DNA of 15,892 nt from an uncultured Bacilli bacterium. Lineage in GTDB: Bacteria; Bacillota_I; Bacilli_A; RF39; UBA660. Below are positions 6,095 to 11,667 of the stretch, one piece after another. Location of the stretch: positions 1 through 15,892 of the forward strand of contig CANQNA010000017.1 of NCBI GenBank assembly GCA_947625005.1. Direction: 5' to 3'. Under the pieces are notes generated by a model, which was not told the origin of the DNA, ran no database searches, and saw only the letters and a list, made by a program, of their open reading frames with translations. The translations under genes and the position numbers were made by a program. Positions within the stretch are counted from its first letter, which is position 1, and every line of letters begins with the position of its first letter.

Positions 6095-6268
6095 TTTGGA
6101 TGGAAATTTAAAATTTATGAGATTTAAAAAGTGAGATGGGTGTATGAGAGGGTACTACAATAACAAACATCCCCATACCTTTATTGGAGATTGGTGGTAT
6201 CCCCCCATCAAAATAGAAGAAGAAAATTTGCTAGGGAAATATGTTTAATAATTTAAAACTAAAAGATC
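6095..6268. other. Divergent intergenic region with a GC-richer imperfect palindrome
   Basis: Transcription diverges across this gap. Within the otherwise very AT-rich window, 6135-6209 is unusually G/C rich: GATGGGTGTATGAGAGGG on the left, CATCCCCATACC in the middle and GGTATCCCCCCATC on the right. GATGGG and CCCATC form outer arms, and the middle motif is a near complement of both. No ORF or plus-strand Bacteroides consensus promoter is convincing here. It may hold an operator, a phage-polymerase promoter or a replication element. Confidence 0.4.
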
Positions 6269-6433
6269 ATGGAAACATTAGACAGAACCCTAGATCAAAA
6301 GATCAAAGAATTGGAATCAGAAATTGAGAGATTGAATAGAGTAATAGACATCAAGAATGGTGAAATTGAAATGTTACAAAGTACAGTAAAACTATCATTA
6401 ATGGTGCTCAGAGGATATGAATTAGAGCACTAA
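6269..6433 (+). CDS. Small coiled-coil protein (54 aa)
   Basis: ATG at 6269 to TAA at 6433. The protein is almost entirely helical: METLDRTLDQKIKELESEIE followed by RLNRVIDIKNGEIEMLQSTVK has leucines and isoleucines at heptad spacing, a short leucine-zipper-like coiled coil. There is no recognisable DNA-binding basic region. It is the first plus-strand gene after the divergent region and is followed within 10 bp by a strong hairpin. Function unknown; the clean heptad pattern supports real coding. Confidence 0.6.
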   Translation: METLDRTLDQKIKELESEIERLNRVIDIKNGEIEMLQSTVKLSLMVLRGYELEH

Positions 6434-6442
6434 TAATAGATT

Positions 6443-6494
6443 AAGATATTTCTTATGGAGACAATGGGGATTAAGTCTTCATAAGATTTATCTT
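6443..6494 (+). terminator. Long hairpin (20-bp arms) after the coiled-coil gene; terminator or small RNA
   Basis: Arms 6443-6462 and 6475-6494 pair at 17 of 20 positions around the 12-nt loop AATGGGGATTAA. The inner core is CTTATGGAGAC with GTCTTCATAAG; the outer part is AAGATA with TATCTT. No long T-run follows, so it is not a textbook intrinsic terminator. It may process or stabilise the transcript, or be a structured non-coding RNA. Confidence 0.55.
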
Positions 6495-6544
6495 GAAATA
6501 AAAAACATAATCTTATTCTAATCATTGGACATAAATATAATACT

Positions 6545-6715
6545 ATGAAGAAAGGAATTGTACTTGTTTTAATTGAATCACTAGCTTATATGATAGCTAT
6601 AGAGTATATAAACAACAATGTTATCATTCATTGGCTATTATTTATCATGTGGATTTTACTTATGTTATTAACAATTAATATTTGCTATCATTATGGAAGA
6701 ATTAGAAATAATTGA
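6545..6715 (+). CDS. Small membrane protein (56 aa)
   Basis: ATG at 6545 to TGA at 6715. After a short basic start (MKKG), residues 5-19 (IVLVLIESLAYMIAI) and 28-47 (HWLLFIMWILLMLLTINICY) form two probable membrane helices joined by a short polar loop YINNNV, with a basic C-terminus YGRIRNN. This is a small two-helix inner-membrane protein with both ends probably cytoplasmic. Holins and superinfection or anti-defence proteins can look like this, but no family is recognisable. It overlaps the next ORF by 23 bp. Confidence 0.6.
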   Translation: MKKGIVLVLIESLAYMIAIEYINNNVIIHWLLFIMWILLMLLTINICYHYGRIRNN

Positions 6716-6797
6716 ACAAGAAGAAGATCAATACTTTGATGAAGTAGGATGTAGTTTTGCTTTATCTGATACTACTGAAGATTGTTGGGTATATTAA
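6693..6797 (+). CDS. Tiny acidic protein (34 aa)
   Basis: ATG at 6693 to TAA at 6797, beginning MEELEIIEQEEDQYFDEVGC. The product is strongly acidic, ends CWVY and has two cysteines. It overlaps the membrane-protein gene by 23 bp and stops 7 bp before a good hairpin, the spacing of a real final gene before a terminator. Strongly acidic mini-proteins in phages sometimes act as DNA mimics or host-enzyme inhibitors; nothing here shows that directly. Confidence 0.45.
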   Translation: MEELEIIEQEEDQYFDEVGCSFALSDTTEDCWVY

Positions 6798-6804
6798 ATT
6801 AAAC

Positions 6805-6840
6805 TTTGCACCAAACTTGTTTTGGTGCAAAAAATTTTGA
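6805..6840 (+). terminator. Hairpin terminator after the tiny acidic ORF
   Basis: TTTGCACCAAA at 6805-6815 and TTTGGTGCAAA at 6821-6831 are perfect 11-bp arms around the loop CTTGT. The stem is followed by AAATTTTGATATAATTTTT, a weak U-rich tail. Because the stem carries A/T runs on both sides it could act in either direction. Confidence 0.65.
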
Positions 6841-6885
6841 TATAATTTTTAACAAACACTCAAAAAATAGAATAAAAATAAATAT

Positions 6886-6926
6886 GTTACACTTAGTTTA
6901 TATATAATATAGAATCTAAGTGCAAC
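6886..6926. repeat. 41-bp inverted repeat, copy 1
   Basis: Arms GTTACACTTAG and CTAAGTGCAAC (10 of 11 paired) flank a 19-bp A/T centre containing TATATAATATAG. The second copy at 7885-7925 has the same total length and the same central motif. A TATAAT-like core between operator-like arms suggests a promoter overlapped by a repressor site. Confidence 0.65.
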
Positions 6927-6950
6927 AAAAATAATATATGTAGAATATTC

Positions 6951-7077
6951 TATATGTAACAATACTTATATGTAGTGTAAAAAACATATTAAGAAAATCT
7001 TATATGTCTTGTACTTTTATATGTAACAACAAACTATATAAAACAATATTTTATATGTAATGATAAACCATATAAAG
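6951..7077. repeat. Cluster of TTATATGT motifs with two TTTATATG...ATATAAA palindromes
   Basis: TATATGTAAC occurs at 6951, TTATATGTAG at 6966, TTATATGTCT at 7000, and TTATATGTAA at 7017 and 7051. The last two are extended: 7016-7043 and 7050-7077 both read TTTATATGTAA, about seven nucleotides with AAAC, then ATATAAA, forming 28-bp imperfect palindromes. A third copy is at 7481-7510. Iterated palindromes beside an A/T tract resemble iterons or operator arrays. Confidence 0.6.
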
Positions 7078-7115
7078 GATATTTCATATAAAGCTAGGGA
7101 ATAGTATATTAGAAG

Positions 7116-7169
7116 TATAATATATAATATATATAATATATATATAATATATAATATAATAATAAAAAA
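7116..7169. other. 54-bp uninterrupted A/T tract
   Basis: Positions 7116-7169 contain no G or C and are built from TATAATATA units. In this context it could be a DNA-unwinding element of an origin or a promoter region. Low complexity alone does not prove a function. Confidence 0.5.
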
Positions 7170-7196
7170 CAGACATCATCATTCAAACATTGGTGA
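7161..7196 (+). repeat. 36-bp leader motif, copy 1
   Basis: This segment matches 7992-8027 at 28 of 36 positions, sharing AATAAAA, ACAGACATC and a terminal TTGGTGA. Each copy lies shortly upstream of a start codon (7233 and 8059) and downstream of a 41-bp inverted repeat, suggesting a shared transcript start or 5' UTR element. Confidence 0.6.
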
Positions 7197-7232
7197 CTTA
7201 ATTATATTTATTAACTTTAAATTTTATTTATC

Positions 7233-7412
7233 ATGAAACTAAACAGAGCTTATACACAATCATTGAATGATAGCATAGAAAGAATAAAGCTATTATTTTC
7301 TGATGAAGAGAAATTTTCTAGATTTAACTTCACATCCAAACAATTTACTGGAGCTATTAAAGAAAAGCAAGTCCCAGATAATTTATTTTATTGTTATATA
7401 ATAATACTATAA
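7233..7412 (+). CDS. Small hypothetical protein (59 aa), possibly truncated
   Basis: ATG at 7233 to TAA at 7412. The first 50 residues are polar and helical (LNDSIERIKLLFSDEEKF, FTSKQFTGAIKEKQVPDNLF) and could be part of a helix-turn-helix fold, but no family is recognised. The last residues FYCYIIIL are unlike the rest, and the gene's end lies inside a perfect 10-bp inverted repeat (7370-7427), so the original C-terminus may have been lost or replaced. It follows leader motif copy 1. Confidence 0.5.
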   Translation: MKLNRAYTQSLNDSIERIKLLFSDEEKFSRFNFTSKQFTGAIKEKQVPDNLFYCYIIIL

Positions 7413-7427
7413 AAAACATCTGGGACT
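7370..7427 (+). terminator. Inverted repeat spanning the stop codon of the 59-aa ORF
   Basis: AGTCCCAGAT at 7370-7379 and ATCTGGGACT at 7418-7427 are perfect 10-bp arms separated by 38 bp of nearly pure A/T that contains the stop codon. The GC content of the arms is high for this genome. It may be a long-loop terminator, an RNA-processing element or the border of an inserted A/T segment. Confidence 0.45.
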
Positions 7428-7480
7428 AACCTTTAAATTTATTTTTCAATATATGTTTTTACCTTATATATAATGACTGT

Positions 7481-7573
7481 TTTATATGTAATAACAAACA
7501 CATATAAAAGTTATTTTATATAGCTTGTAAAGACATATAAAGAATTAGACATATATTAAATCATTACATATAA
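7481..7573. repeat. Third TTTATATG palindrome and inverted TTACATATAA motif
   Basis: 7481-7510 repeats the palindrome seen at 7016-7043 and 7050-7077 (TTTATATGTAATAACAAAC then CATATAAAAG). ACATATAA recurs at 7533-7540, and TTACATATAA, the exact complement of the main motif, lies at 7564-7573, just before the ATG at 7588. The array thus flanks the 59-aa gene on both sides. Confidence 0.5.
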
Positions 7574-7587
7574 AATACACTACATAT

Positions 7588-7806
7588 ATGGATAGGATTA
7601 ACCAAACTATTAAATTATATCATATATCTAATGAATTAATGGTTATGATGCAGAGATTAGAAGAAATACATACTAGCATTAAAGATAATACTATCTTAAA
7701 AGATCAAAGTAAAATTAAGATATTGGAGAATATTAATTTTGGATGTAAGTTTATTGCTGAGGCTTATAGTGAAATATTTGAGGATAGTTTGAAAGAACTA
7801 GAATAG
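7588..7806 (+). CDS. Small helical hypothetical protein (72 aa)
   Basis: I do not recognise this protein. It is acidic and almost entirely helical, with two amphipathic stretches (IKLYHISNELMVMMQRLEEI and ILENINFGCKFIAEAYSEIF) likely forming a helical hairpin or dimer. The ATG follows the inverted TTACATATAA motif by 14 bp, so that motif may control it. It ends in TAG and is followed by a weak hairpin. Confidence 0.6.
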   Translation: MDRINQTIKLYHISNELMVMMQRLEEIHTSIKDNTILKDQSKIKILENINFGCKFIAEAYSEIFEDSLKELE

Positions 7807-7812
7807 TTTTTG

Positions 7813-7840
7813 GCTCCTTCAACATGAATGTCTCAGGAGC
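7813..7840 (+). terminator. Weak hairpin after the 72-aa gene
   Basis: GCTCCT at 7813-7818 pairs with AGGAGC at 7835-7840 across 16 nt that hold a possible inner ACAT/ATGT pair. There is no strong T-run after it. It lies 7 bp after the stop codon, so it may mark the transcript end. Confidence 0.35.
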
Positions 7841-7884
7841 TTATATATTGTTGCACTTAGAAATCCTTGAAAAGGATGTATTAA

Positions 7885-7925
7885 GTTACACTTAGATGTA
7901 TATAATATAGTAAACTATGTGCAAC
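7885..7925. repeat. 41-bp inverted repeat, copy 2
   Basis: Arms GTTACACTTAG and CTATGTGCAAC (9 of 11 paired) surround a 19-bp centre with TATATAATATAG. The left arm is identical to copy 1 at 6886-6926, and the total length is the same. Confidence 0.65.
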
Positions 7926-7927
7926 AA

Positions 7928-7972
7928 GGTACAGGTCTAATTTTATCTTATATATAGAATTAGACAGGTACC
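7928..7972 (+). other. Large hairpin between promoter-like repeat and leader motif
   Basis: GGTACAGGTCTAATT at 7928-7942 and AATTAGACAGGTACC at 7958-7972 pair at 12 of 15 positions (GGTAC and TCTAATT are perfect, with an internal 3-nt mismatch) around a 15-nt A/T loop. If transcribed from the TATAAT-like element in copy 2, it would be the first structure in the RNA and could be an attenuator or stabiliser. No equivalent is visible after copy 1. Confidence 0.5.
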
Positions 7973-7991
7973 CATTATAATATTATATTTA

Positions 7992-8027
7992 AATAAAATA
8001 CAGACATCTTCTACCAATATTTGGTGA
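7992..8027 (+). repeat. 36-bp leader motif, copy 2
   Basis: It is the counterpart of 7161-7196 with 28 of 36 identities, including ACAGACATC and TTGGTGA. It ends 31 bp before the ATG at 8059, against 36 bp in copy 1. Confidence 0.6.
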
Positions 8028-8058
8028 TCATGATTTAGATCATTAGTATAGTAATTTT

Positions 8059-8445
8059 ATGATTAAAGAAAATTCTCAAATCTCCCTGACTATGGAATTA
8101 GAGGGGAGTGTTCTTCTAAGGAAGGATATTAAAACTAAAACTATATCTCTACTTAAATCTTTTAGAGATAAAAAAACTGGTAAGATTAAACCTATTCTTG
8201 ATAAGAATGGGAAAAAACAATATATTACTAGTGAAGTAATATATGAAGAACCTGTATATGGTAAAGCTGCTAAACATACTGTTTTACCTTATAGTTTTAT
8301 TGTTAATGCTTTAGAATCTCCTTTACAAGGATTTAAAGCTAAACATTGGGCTAATTTACCTGAGAAAGAAAGAGTTAGATTACATATTGAGCATCTTTGT
8401 CTCTCTCAATCCTCCAAACTTCTCACCTATTCAATCTTAGAATAA
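8059..8445 (+). CDS. Hypothetical protein (128 aa)
   Basis: I do not recognise this protein. It is basic and soluble, with a beta-rich N-terminal part (ISLTMELEGSVLLRKDIKTK), a lysine/glycine-rich loop DKKTGKIKPILDKNGKKQY, and a helical C-terminal half containing KHTVLPYSFIVNALESPLQG and NLPEKERVRLHIEHLCLSQS. The start ATG is preceded by the repeated leader motif. It is a single-gene unit, ending about 70 bp before a terminator hairpin. A role in DNA handling is possible from its charge, but that is only inference. Confidence 0.75.
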   Translation: MIKENSQISLTMELEGSVLLRKDIKTKTISLLKSFRDKKTGKIKPILDKNGKKQYITSEVIYEEPVYGKAAKHTVLPYSFIVNALESPLQGFKAKHWANLPEKERVRLHIEHLCLSQSSKLLTYSILE

Positions 8446-8515
8446 AGATAGCTAAAACCTTATTCTCTGTTTTTGTCATTTTTATATTGGTTTATTCAAA
8501 TCTCAAAAAACTTCT

Positions 8516-8558
8516 TGTGGTATAAGTTCTTAATTTTAAGTTTAAAATACCACATTTT
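8516..8558 (+). terminator. Hairpin terminator after the 128-aa gene
   Basis: TGTGGTAT at 8516-8523 and ATACCACA at 8547-8554 are perfect 8-bp arms, with extra A/T pairing inside the loop (TTAA with TTAA), followed by TTTT. The long A/T loop makes it weaker than the terminator at 9147-9180. Confidence 0.6.
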
Positions 8559-8612
8559 ACCTTAAAACTTATTATCTCTTATATATTATTAACCTATTTA
8601 AATTTAAAAATT

Positions 8613-9128
8613 ATGTCAAAGAAGAAAGCTGGGGTTATTATTGTGCCCTTTGATGAAGAAAATGGATTAGATTTTGGTGAAAGTAACAATCCAGAATTTG
8701 TAAGAATTAGAATTGAGAGTAAAGCTATCATTAGTAGAGGAGCAGCTTTATTTAAGCAAAACAGAATCATTAGAATGACCATTGACAAAGAGATCATGGA
8801 AATGTTTGATCTCAAAGTTGGTACAAATCTTGCAACAGTATGGCCTAATTGTAGAATCTCAGTGAGAGAGCAAGTAGGTGAACCATTTTGGAAAACTGAA
8901 GATAAAGTTCAACAACCTAAAATGACACCTGCAAATGAAGAGAAGGGAACACCTGCAAAGATTCATTTACATCAAGGATTACCCATTTACAGAAACTTAT
9001 ATTTCTGTATGAATGAGAATGATCCTAACTATGAAGATCTCTTAGTTGAGACCACTGAAATGGTAGATGAAGATGACTTTGTAGCTCAAGAAATACATGA
9101 AGAAGATATTGAGCAAGATAATGCTTAA
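8613..9128 (+). CDS. Hypothetical protein with acidic C-terminal tail (171 aa), possibly ssDNA-binding-like
   Basis: The protein has a folded N-terminal part of about 100 residues with several predicted strands (AGVIIVPFDEENG, FVRIRIESKAIISRG, RIIRMTIDKEIMEMF, NLATVWPNCRISVRE), a polar linker near 105-120, and a strongly acidic end from about residue 150 (MVDEDDFVAQEIHEED). A beta-rich core plus acidic tail is the layout of phage single-stranded DNA-binding proteins such as T7 gp2.5 and T4 gp32, which recruit replication partners through the tail. This is architectural analogy; no signature residues were recognised. The gene uses more ATC, ACC and GCA codons than its neighbours, which may mean higher expression. 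It stands alone, between the hairpin at 8516-8554 and a strong terminator. Confidence 0.8.
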   Translation: MSKKKAGVIIVPFDEENGLDFGESNNPEFVRIRIESKAIISRGAALFKQNRIIRMTIDKEIMEMFDLKVGTNLATVWPNCRISVREQVGEPFWKTEDKVQQPKMTPANEEKGTPAKIHLHQGLPIYRNLYFCMNENDPNYEDLLVETTEMVDEDDFVAQEIHEEDIEQDNA

Positions 9129-9146
9129 TCTCACATCTCTAACCAA

Positions 9147-9180
9147 GGAATAGTCTGAAATATGACTATTCCATTTTTTC
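9147..9180 (+). terminator. Rho-independent terminator after the acidic-tail gene
   Basis: GGAATAGTC at 9147-9155 and GACTATTCC at 9164-9172 are perfect 9-bp arms with an 8-nt loop, followed by A and six T. It lies 18 bp after the stop codon. This is the clearest plus-strand terminator in the window and isolates the 8613-9128 gene from the downstream cassette. Confidence 0.85.
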
Positions 9181-9269
9181 TTATTCTTCTTTAACATCTA
9201 GGAAATAATAATCCTAATTTATCCACAACCTCTACATAATTTTTAAAACCCAACAAAAAATTATAAATT

Positions 9270-9527
9270 ATGAGAGTAACAATAGAACAATATCCAAAAG
9301 TTCCTAAATATCCATATTTTATTATTAAAAATAGATTAAGTTGTGCAAATGATTATGGAATTGGAAGAATTCTATGGTGTCCTAATCCAGGATTAACTAT
9401 CTTATTTAAAAAAGGAGATGGAGATGAAAGATTAGCAGCATCTATTGGAGATGAAGTATGTTTTGACACTACTTATTATACAGTAATAGACAAACTAATT
9501 CTAGAAACAGAATATGTCAACCAATAG
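9270..9527 (+). CDS. Hypothetical protein (85 aa), first gene of the right cassette
   Basis: I do not recognise this protein. It is small and beta-rich (YPYFIIKNRLSCANDYGIG, ILWCPNPGLTILFKKGDGDE, GDEVCFDTTYYTVIDKLIL), with three cysteines and no membrane segment; it could be a small SH3-like or OB-like barrel. The ATG at 9270 follows an A/T-rich leader of about 90 bp after a strong terminator, so a promoter should lie in 9181-9269, though no Bacteroides consensus is evident there. It overlaps the next gene by 14 bp. Confidence 0.7.
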   Translation: MRVTIEQYPKVPKYPYFIIKNRLSCANDYGIGRILWCPNPGLTILFKKGDGDERLAASIGDEVCFDTTYYTVIDKLILETEYVNQ

Positions 9528-9741
9528 ATTACCTACTCTATATGAATTATATAGATTATATGAATCTAAAAAGATAACAAGGTGGGAATTTACTTTTATA
9601 AAGTTATATCCCACTTTTCCCAAAACATCTACAAAACAAAGATCTATTTTAAAATCTATATTATCTAAATGTAAATTACCAGATATACCTAATTCTAAGA
9701 AAGCTTTTTCAGTAGCTAAGATTAAAGATAAGATGTTATAA
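9514..9741 (+). CDS. Small basic protein (75 aa), likely frameshifted at its 3' end
   Basis: I do not recognise this protein. It is a basic helical protein (LPTLYELYRLYESKKITRWEF, TKQRSILKSILSKCKLP) starting inside the previous gene. Its TAA at 9739-9741 is immediately followed, in the +1 frame, by about 38 further codons that stop exactly on the next gene's start (ATGA overlap). A single-base change near 9733-9741 would give a protein of about 114 aa. Either the gene has been truncated, or the two parts are joined by frameshifting, or the assembly has an indel. Confidence 0.6.
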   Translation: MSTNRLPTLYELYRLYESKKITRWEFTFIKLYPTFPKTSTKQRSILKSILSKCKLPDIPNSKKAFSVAKIKDKML

Positions 9742-9853
9742 TTCAAAAAATGAAGCAAATCTTTATGAATATATAGTTCCTCTTGAAGATTTTAATTTCC
9801 TAGCAGATAATTTATCTGAAAACACTAAATTTTCAATAAGTTCTGGCTTATGA
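9716..9853 (+). pseudogene. Frame-displaced 3' continuation of the 75-aa gene
   Basis: This open frame has no ATG, GTG or TTG start and encodes a protein-like sequence including CYNSKNEANLYEYIVPLEDF and NFLADNLSENTKF. It ends TGA at 9853, overlapping the ATG at 9850 as a typical coupled junction (ATGA) of this operon. It looks like the C-terminal part of the upstream gene displaced by one base. Confidence 0.5.
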
Positions 9854-10062
9854 CTAAAACAATATATGAAATATTAAAAGAAACTAATCCTTCTTATAAA
9901 AGTCTATATTATAGTCCTTGTTTTGGTAGTTGTAAAGTTAAATTGATTGATGATGAAAATCTAAAAAAAATTTGTATTTACAACAATAGAATCAACAATA
10001 AAGAACTATATTTAGATAAAATGGGAAGACTAGATAAAGAAGGAAATAGACTATGTACATAA
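9850..10062 (+). CDS. Small hypothetical protein (70 aa)
   Basis: Not recognised. The protein begins MTKTIYEILKETNPSYKSLY, has a Cys pair SPCFGSCKVKL at residues 24 and 28, and ends in a charged region with LYLDKMGRLDKEGNRLCT, which resembles short beta-hairpin modules of phage proteins. The cysteines are too few for a clear zinc site. Start codon overlap (ATGA) with the upstream frame and a 10-bp overlap with the next gene show that it is part of the operon. Confidence 0.7.
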   Translation: MTKTIYEILKETNPSYKSLYYSPCFGSCKVKLIDDENLKKICIYNNRINNKELYLDKMGRLDKEGNRLCT

Positions 10063-11312
10063 ACAATAAATTTTATTACCAAGTTGGAGATAAATGCCAT
10101 GTATTAAAATTAGAGACTGATAAAGGTAAATATGGATTTTTCTCAGATTTAAATTTTGATAACTGGTATAATCTTATAAAAGATGTAGGACTTCCTATAA
10201 GTTGTGAAGCTTTTATAAGATTAATACATCTCTATAATTCAAATATTCATTTTATTGATCAAAGTAGTTTTCAAAGTTCTACAGATGTATTCAATCTTGA
10301 TATTGCTTTAGATAAAATAATATGTAAAAAATTTGATATTCCAAGTAGTTATAGCTCACTACTTAATCACATATGTCAGTATGATTCATGTGCAATTTAC
10401 TTACCAATTAAAATATTAAACTTTCCTGTAGAGAGATATATGCAAAATGTTAAGGTTAAAGATATAGGCTCTAACATTTATAAATTTAAATTTGAAGATA
10501 TAGAAGATAGAAATGAAATTATTAACCTACTTGCTTATAAACTCTCCATATTAGGGAATTTTTCAGCTATTCCTACTTTTACCTCAAGAGAAAGAGATGA
10601 AGTTATAAAAGTAATAACATCTCATAGAGAAAAAATTAATTCATCAAACCTTATAAACAATACAGTTATGACTACAAATCAAGAAAAGAACCAATGTACA
10701 AAAACTCCTAATAATATCTTTGGAAACATGTTTGGAAACATGAACAATATATTCCAAGGTATGAATATGGAATATGGAGCAATCAATGATCAATCTATTG
10801 CAATTTCTCCTAAAGGAATTTGTTTCTTTAATCCAGAAACTCAAACCTATAAAGCTTGGGACTCAAAGAACAAAGAACTTATTGACATGGCTGGTCTTGC
10901 TATGCCTGGTATATTCTTTAAAATGCCTATTTCTAAAGCTAAATTAAAAGAAGGAGATATTCTTCTTATTAATGGAGAATACAGAATCTTTGATGGTTGG
11001 GCATCTAAAACTATGAAACTCATTAATCCTCTTACTGGAGTTCAAACAAATAAACAGAAAGAAACCAATCTATTTAATATAATTTTCTTTACTAAAGTTA
11101 GTTGTATGTTTAATCTCTTTGACAAGATGGAAGGAAAAGGTATGGAGAGTTTAATGATGATGCAAATGCTTGGAGGAGGAATGCAAGGACAAGATATGAT
11201 GTCCACTTACTTCCAATTTAAGATGATGTCAAGCTTAATGGGAGGGGAAAATGATCTTGATCTTGGATCTTTATTTGAAGCATTTAAAGAAGAAAAAGAT
11301 AAAGAAGAATAG
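10053..11312 (+). CDS. Composite 419-aa protein: unknown N-terminal half joined to a Met-rich phage protein
   Basis: The open frame is intact but looks like two proteins. Residues 1-205 (starting MYINNKFYYQVGDKCHVLKL) are AT-rich, Tyr/Ile/Asn-rich and match the style of the neighbouring small cassette genes. From Met206 (ATG at 10668) the style changes: Gly/Asn/Met-rich NIFGNMFGNMNNIFQGM, then beta-rich SIAISPKGICFFNPETQTYK and KLKEGDILLINGEYRIFDGW, and a Met-rich tail at about 358-396 (MEGKGMESLMMMQMLGGGMQ) with an acidic end. The second half resembles a phage protein family of unknown function seen in Bacteroidota phages, recalled by pattern only. Codon choice also shifts (more ATC, CTT) at the join. 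It may be a true fusion, or translation may also initiate at Met206. Confidence 0.75.
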   Translation: MYINNKFYYQVGDKCHVLKLETDKGKYGFFSDLNFDNWYNLIKDVGLPISCEAFIRLIHLYNSNIHFIDQSSFQSSTDVFNLDIALDKIICKKFDIPSSYSSLLNHICQYDSCAIYLPIKILNFPVERYMQNVKVKDIGSNIYKFKFEDIEDRNEIINLLAYKLSILGNFSAIPTFTSRERDEVIKVITSHREKINSSNLINNTVMTTNQEKNQCTKTPNNIFGNMFGNMNNIFQGMNMEYGAINDQSIAISPKGICFFNPETQTYKAWDSKNKELIDMAGLAMPGIFFKMPISKAKLKEGDILLINGEYRIFDGWASKTMKLINPLTGVQTNKQKETNLFNIIFFTKVSCMFNLFDKMEGKGMESLMMMQMLGGGMQGQDMMSTYFQFKMMSSLMGGENDLDLGSLFEAFKEEKDKEE

Positions 11313-11324
11313 ATTTTTTCATAT

Positions 11325-11357
11325 AGATACTTGGAATTAAAAACATTTCAAGTATCT
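11325..11357 (+). terminator. Hairpin after the composite gene
   Basis: AGATACTTG at 11325-11333 and CAAGTATCT at 11349-11357 are perfect 9-bp arms with a 15-nt A-rich loop, starting 13 bp after the stop codon. The downstream tail is A/T rich without a clean T-run, so it may be partial or an RNA-stability element. Confidence 0.6.
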
Positions 11358-11385
11358 TAATATTATTAATCTCATATTTTTTAAA

Positions 11386-11664
11386 ATGATTTATACAGCA
11401 ATATTTTTTATAGTATTTGGAATATTAGGTTTGATAGCAACTTACTCTCTAGGTAAAGCTAACAAAGATTCTATTAGAAAAGTTATGGTTGGCTCTATCT
11501 TATTTACTATAATAGCTTTTGGGTGGTCAATAGTGTTAGTTACTCCAAAAGAAAAATCTCATTTGGAATATCTAAGGGGTAATCTAGAAGTAAAGTATGA
11601 ATATACTTATAGAGATTCTATACTAATAAAAACAGATACTATTATTGAATTTAAAAATCAATAA
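11386..11664 (+). CDS. Two-helix membrane protein (92 aa)
   Basis: Residues 3-21 (YTAIFFIVFGILGLIATYS) and about 33-53 (VMVGSILFTIIAFGWSIVLV) are strong membrane helices separated by a short basic loop LGKANKDSIRK. By the positive-inside rule the loop is likely cytoplasmic, with a periplasmic polar tail of about 40 residues (LEYLRGNLEVKYEYTYRDSI) that looks beta- or coil-rich. This topology would fit a lysis accessory (spanin- or holin-like) or an immunity protein, but no family signature is visible. It stands between a hairpin and the next gene, 3 bp away. Confidence 0.7.
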   Translation: MIYTAIFFIVFGILGLIATYSLGKANKDSIRKVMVGSILFTIIAFGWSIVLVTPKEKSHLEYLRGNLEVKYEYTYRDSILIKTDTIIEFKNQ

Positions 11665-11667
11665 GCT

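Larger units (their letters stand above)
6832..7232. promoter_or_regulatory. 400-bp non-coding control region rich in repeats
   Basis: No convincing ORF lies here. It holds, left to right, a 41-bp inverted repeat with a TATAAT-like core (6886-6926), a cluster of TTATATGT motifs (6951-7077), a 54-bp pure A/T tract (7116-7169) and one copy of a 36-bp leader motif (7161-7196) ending 36 bp before the next ATG. The combination suits a promoter/operator array or a replication origin. Confidence 0.6.
7841..8058. promoter_or_regulatory. Non-coding control region before the 128-aa gene
   Basis: No ORF is supported here. It holds an extra half-site GTTGCACTTAG at 7850-7860, a small perfect hairpin ATCCTT-GAA-AAGGAT at 7863-7877, the second 41-bp inverted repeat at 7885-7925, a large hairpin at 7928-7972 and the second leader motif at 7992-8027. 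The order inverted repeat, leader motif, start codon repeats that of 6886-7233. Confidence 0.55.

Noticed and set aside
6886..7573. CRISPR array
   Set aside because: The repeats are AT-rich palindromes at irregular spacing, without uniform spacers or cas genes.
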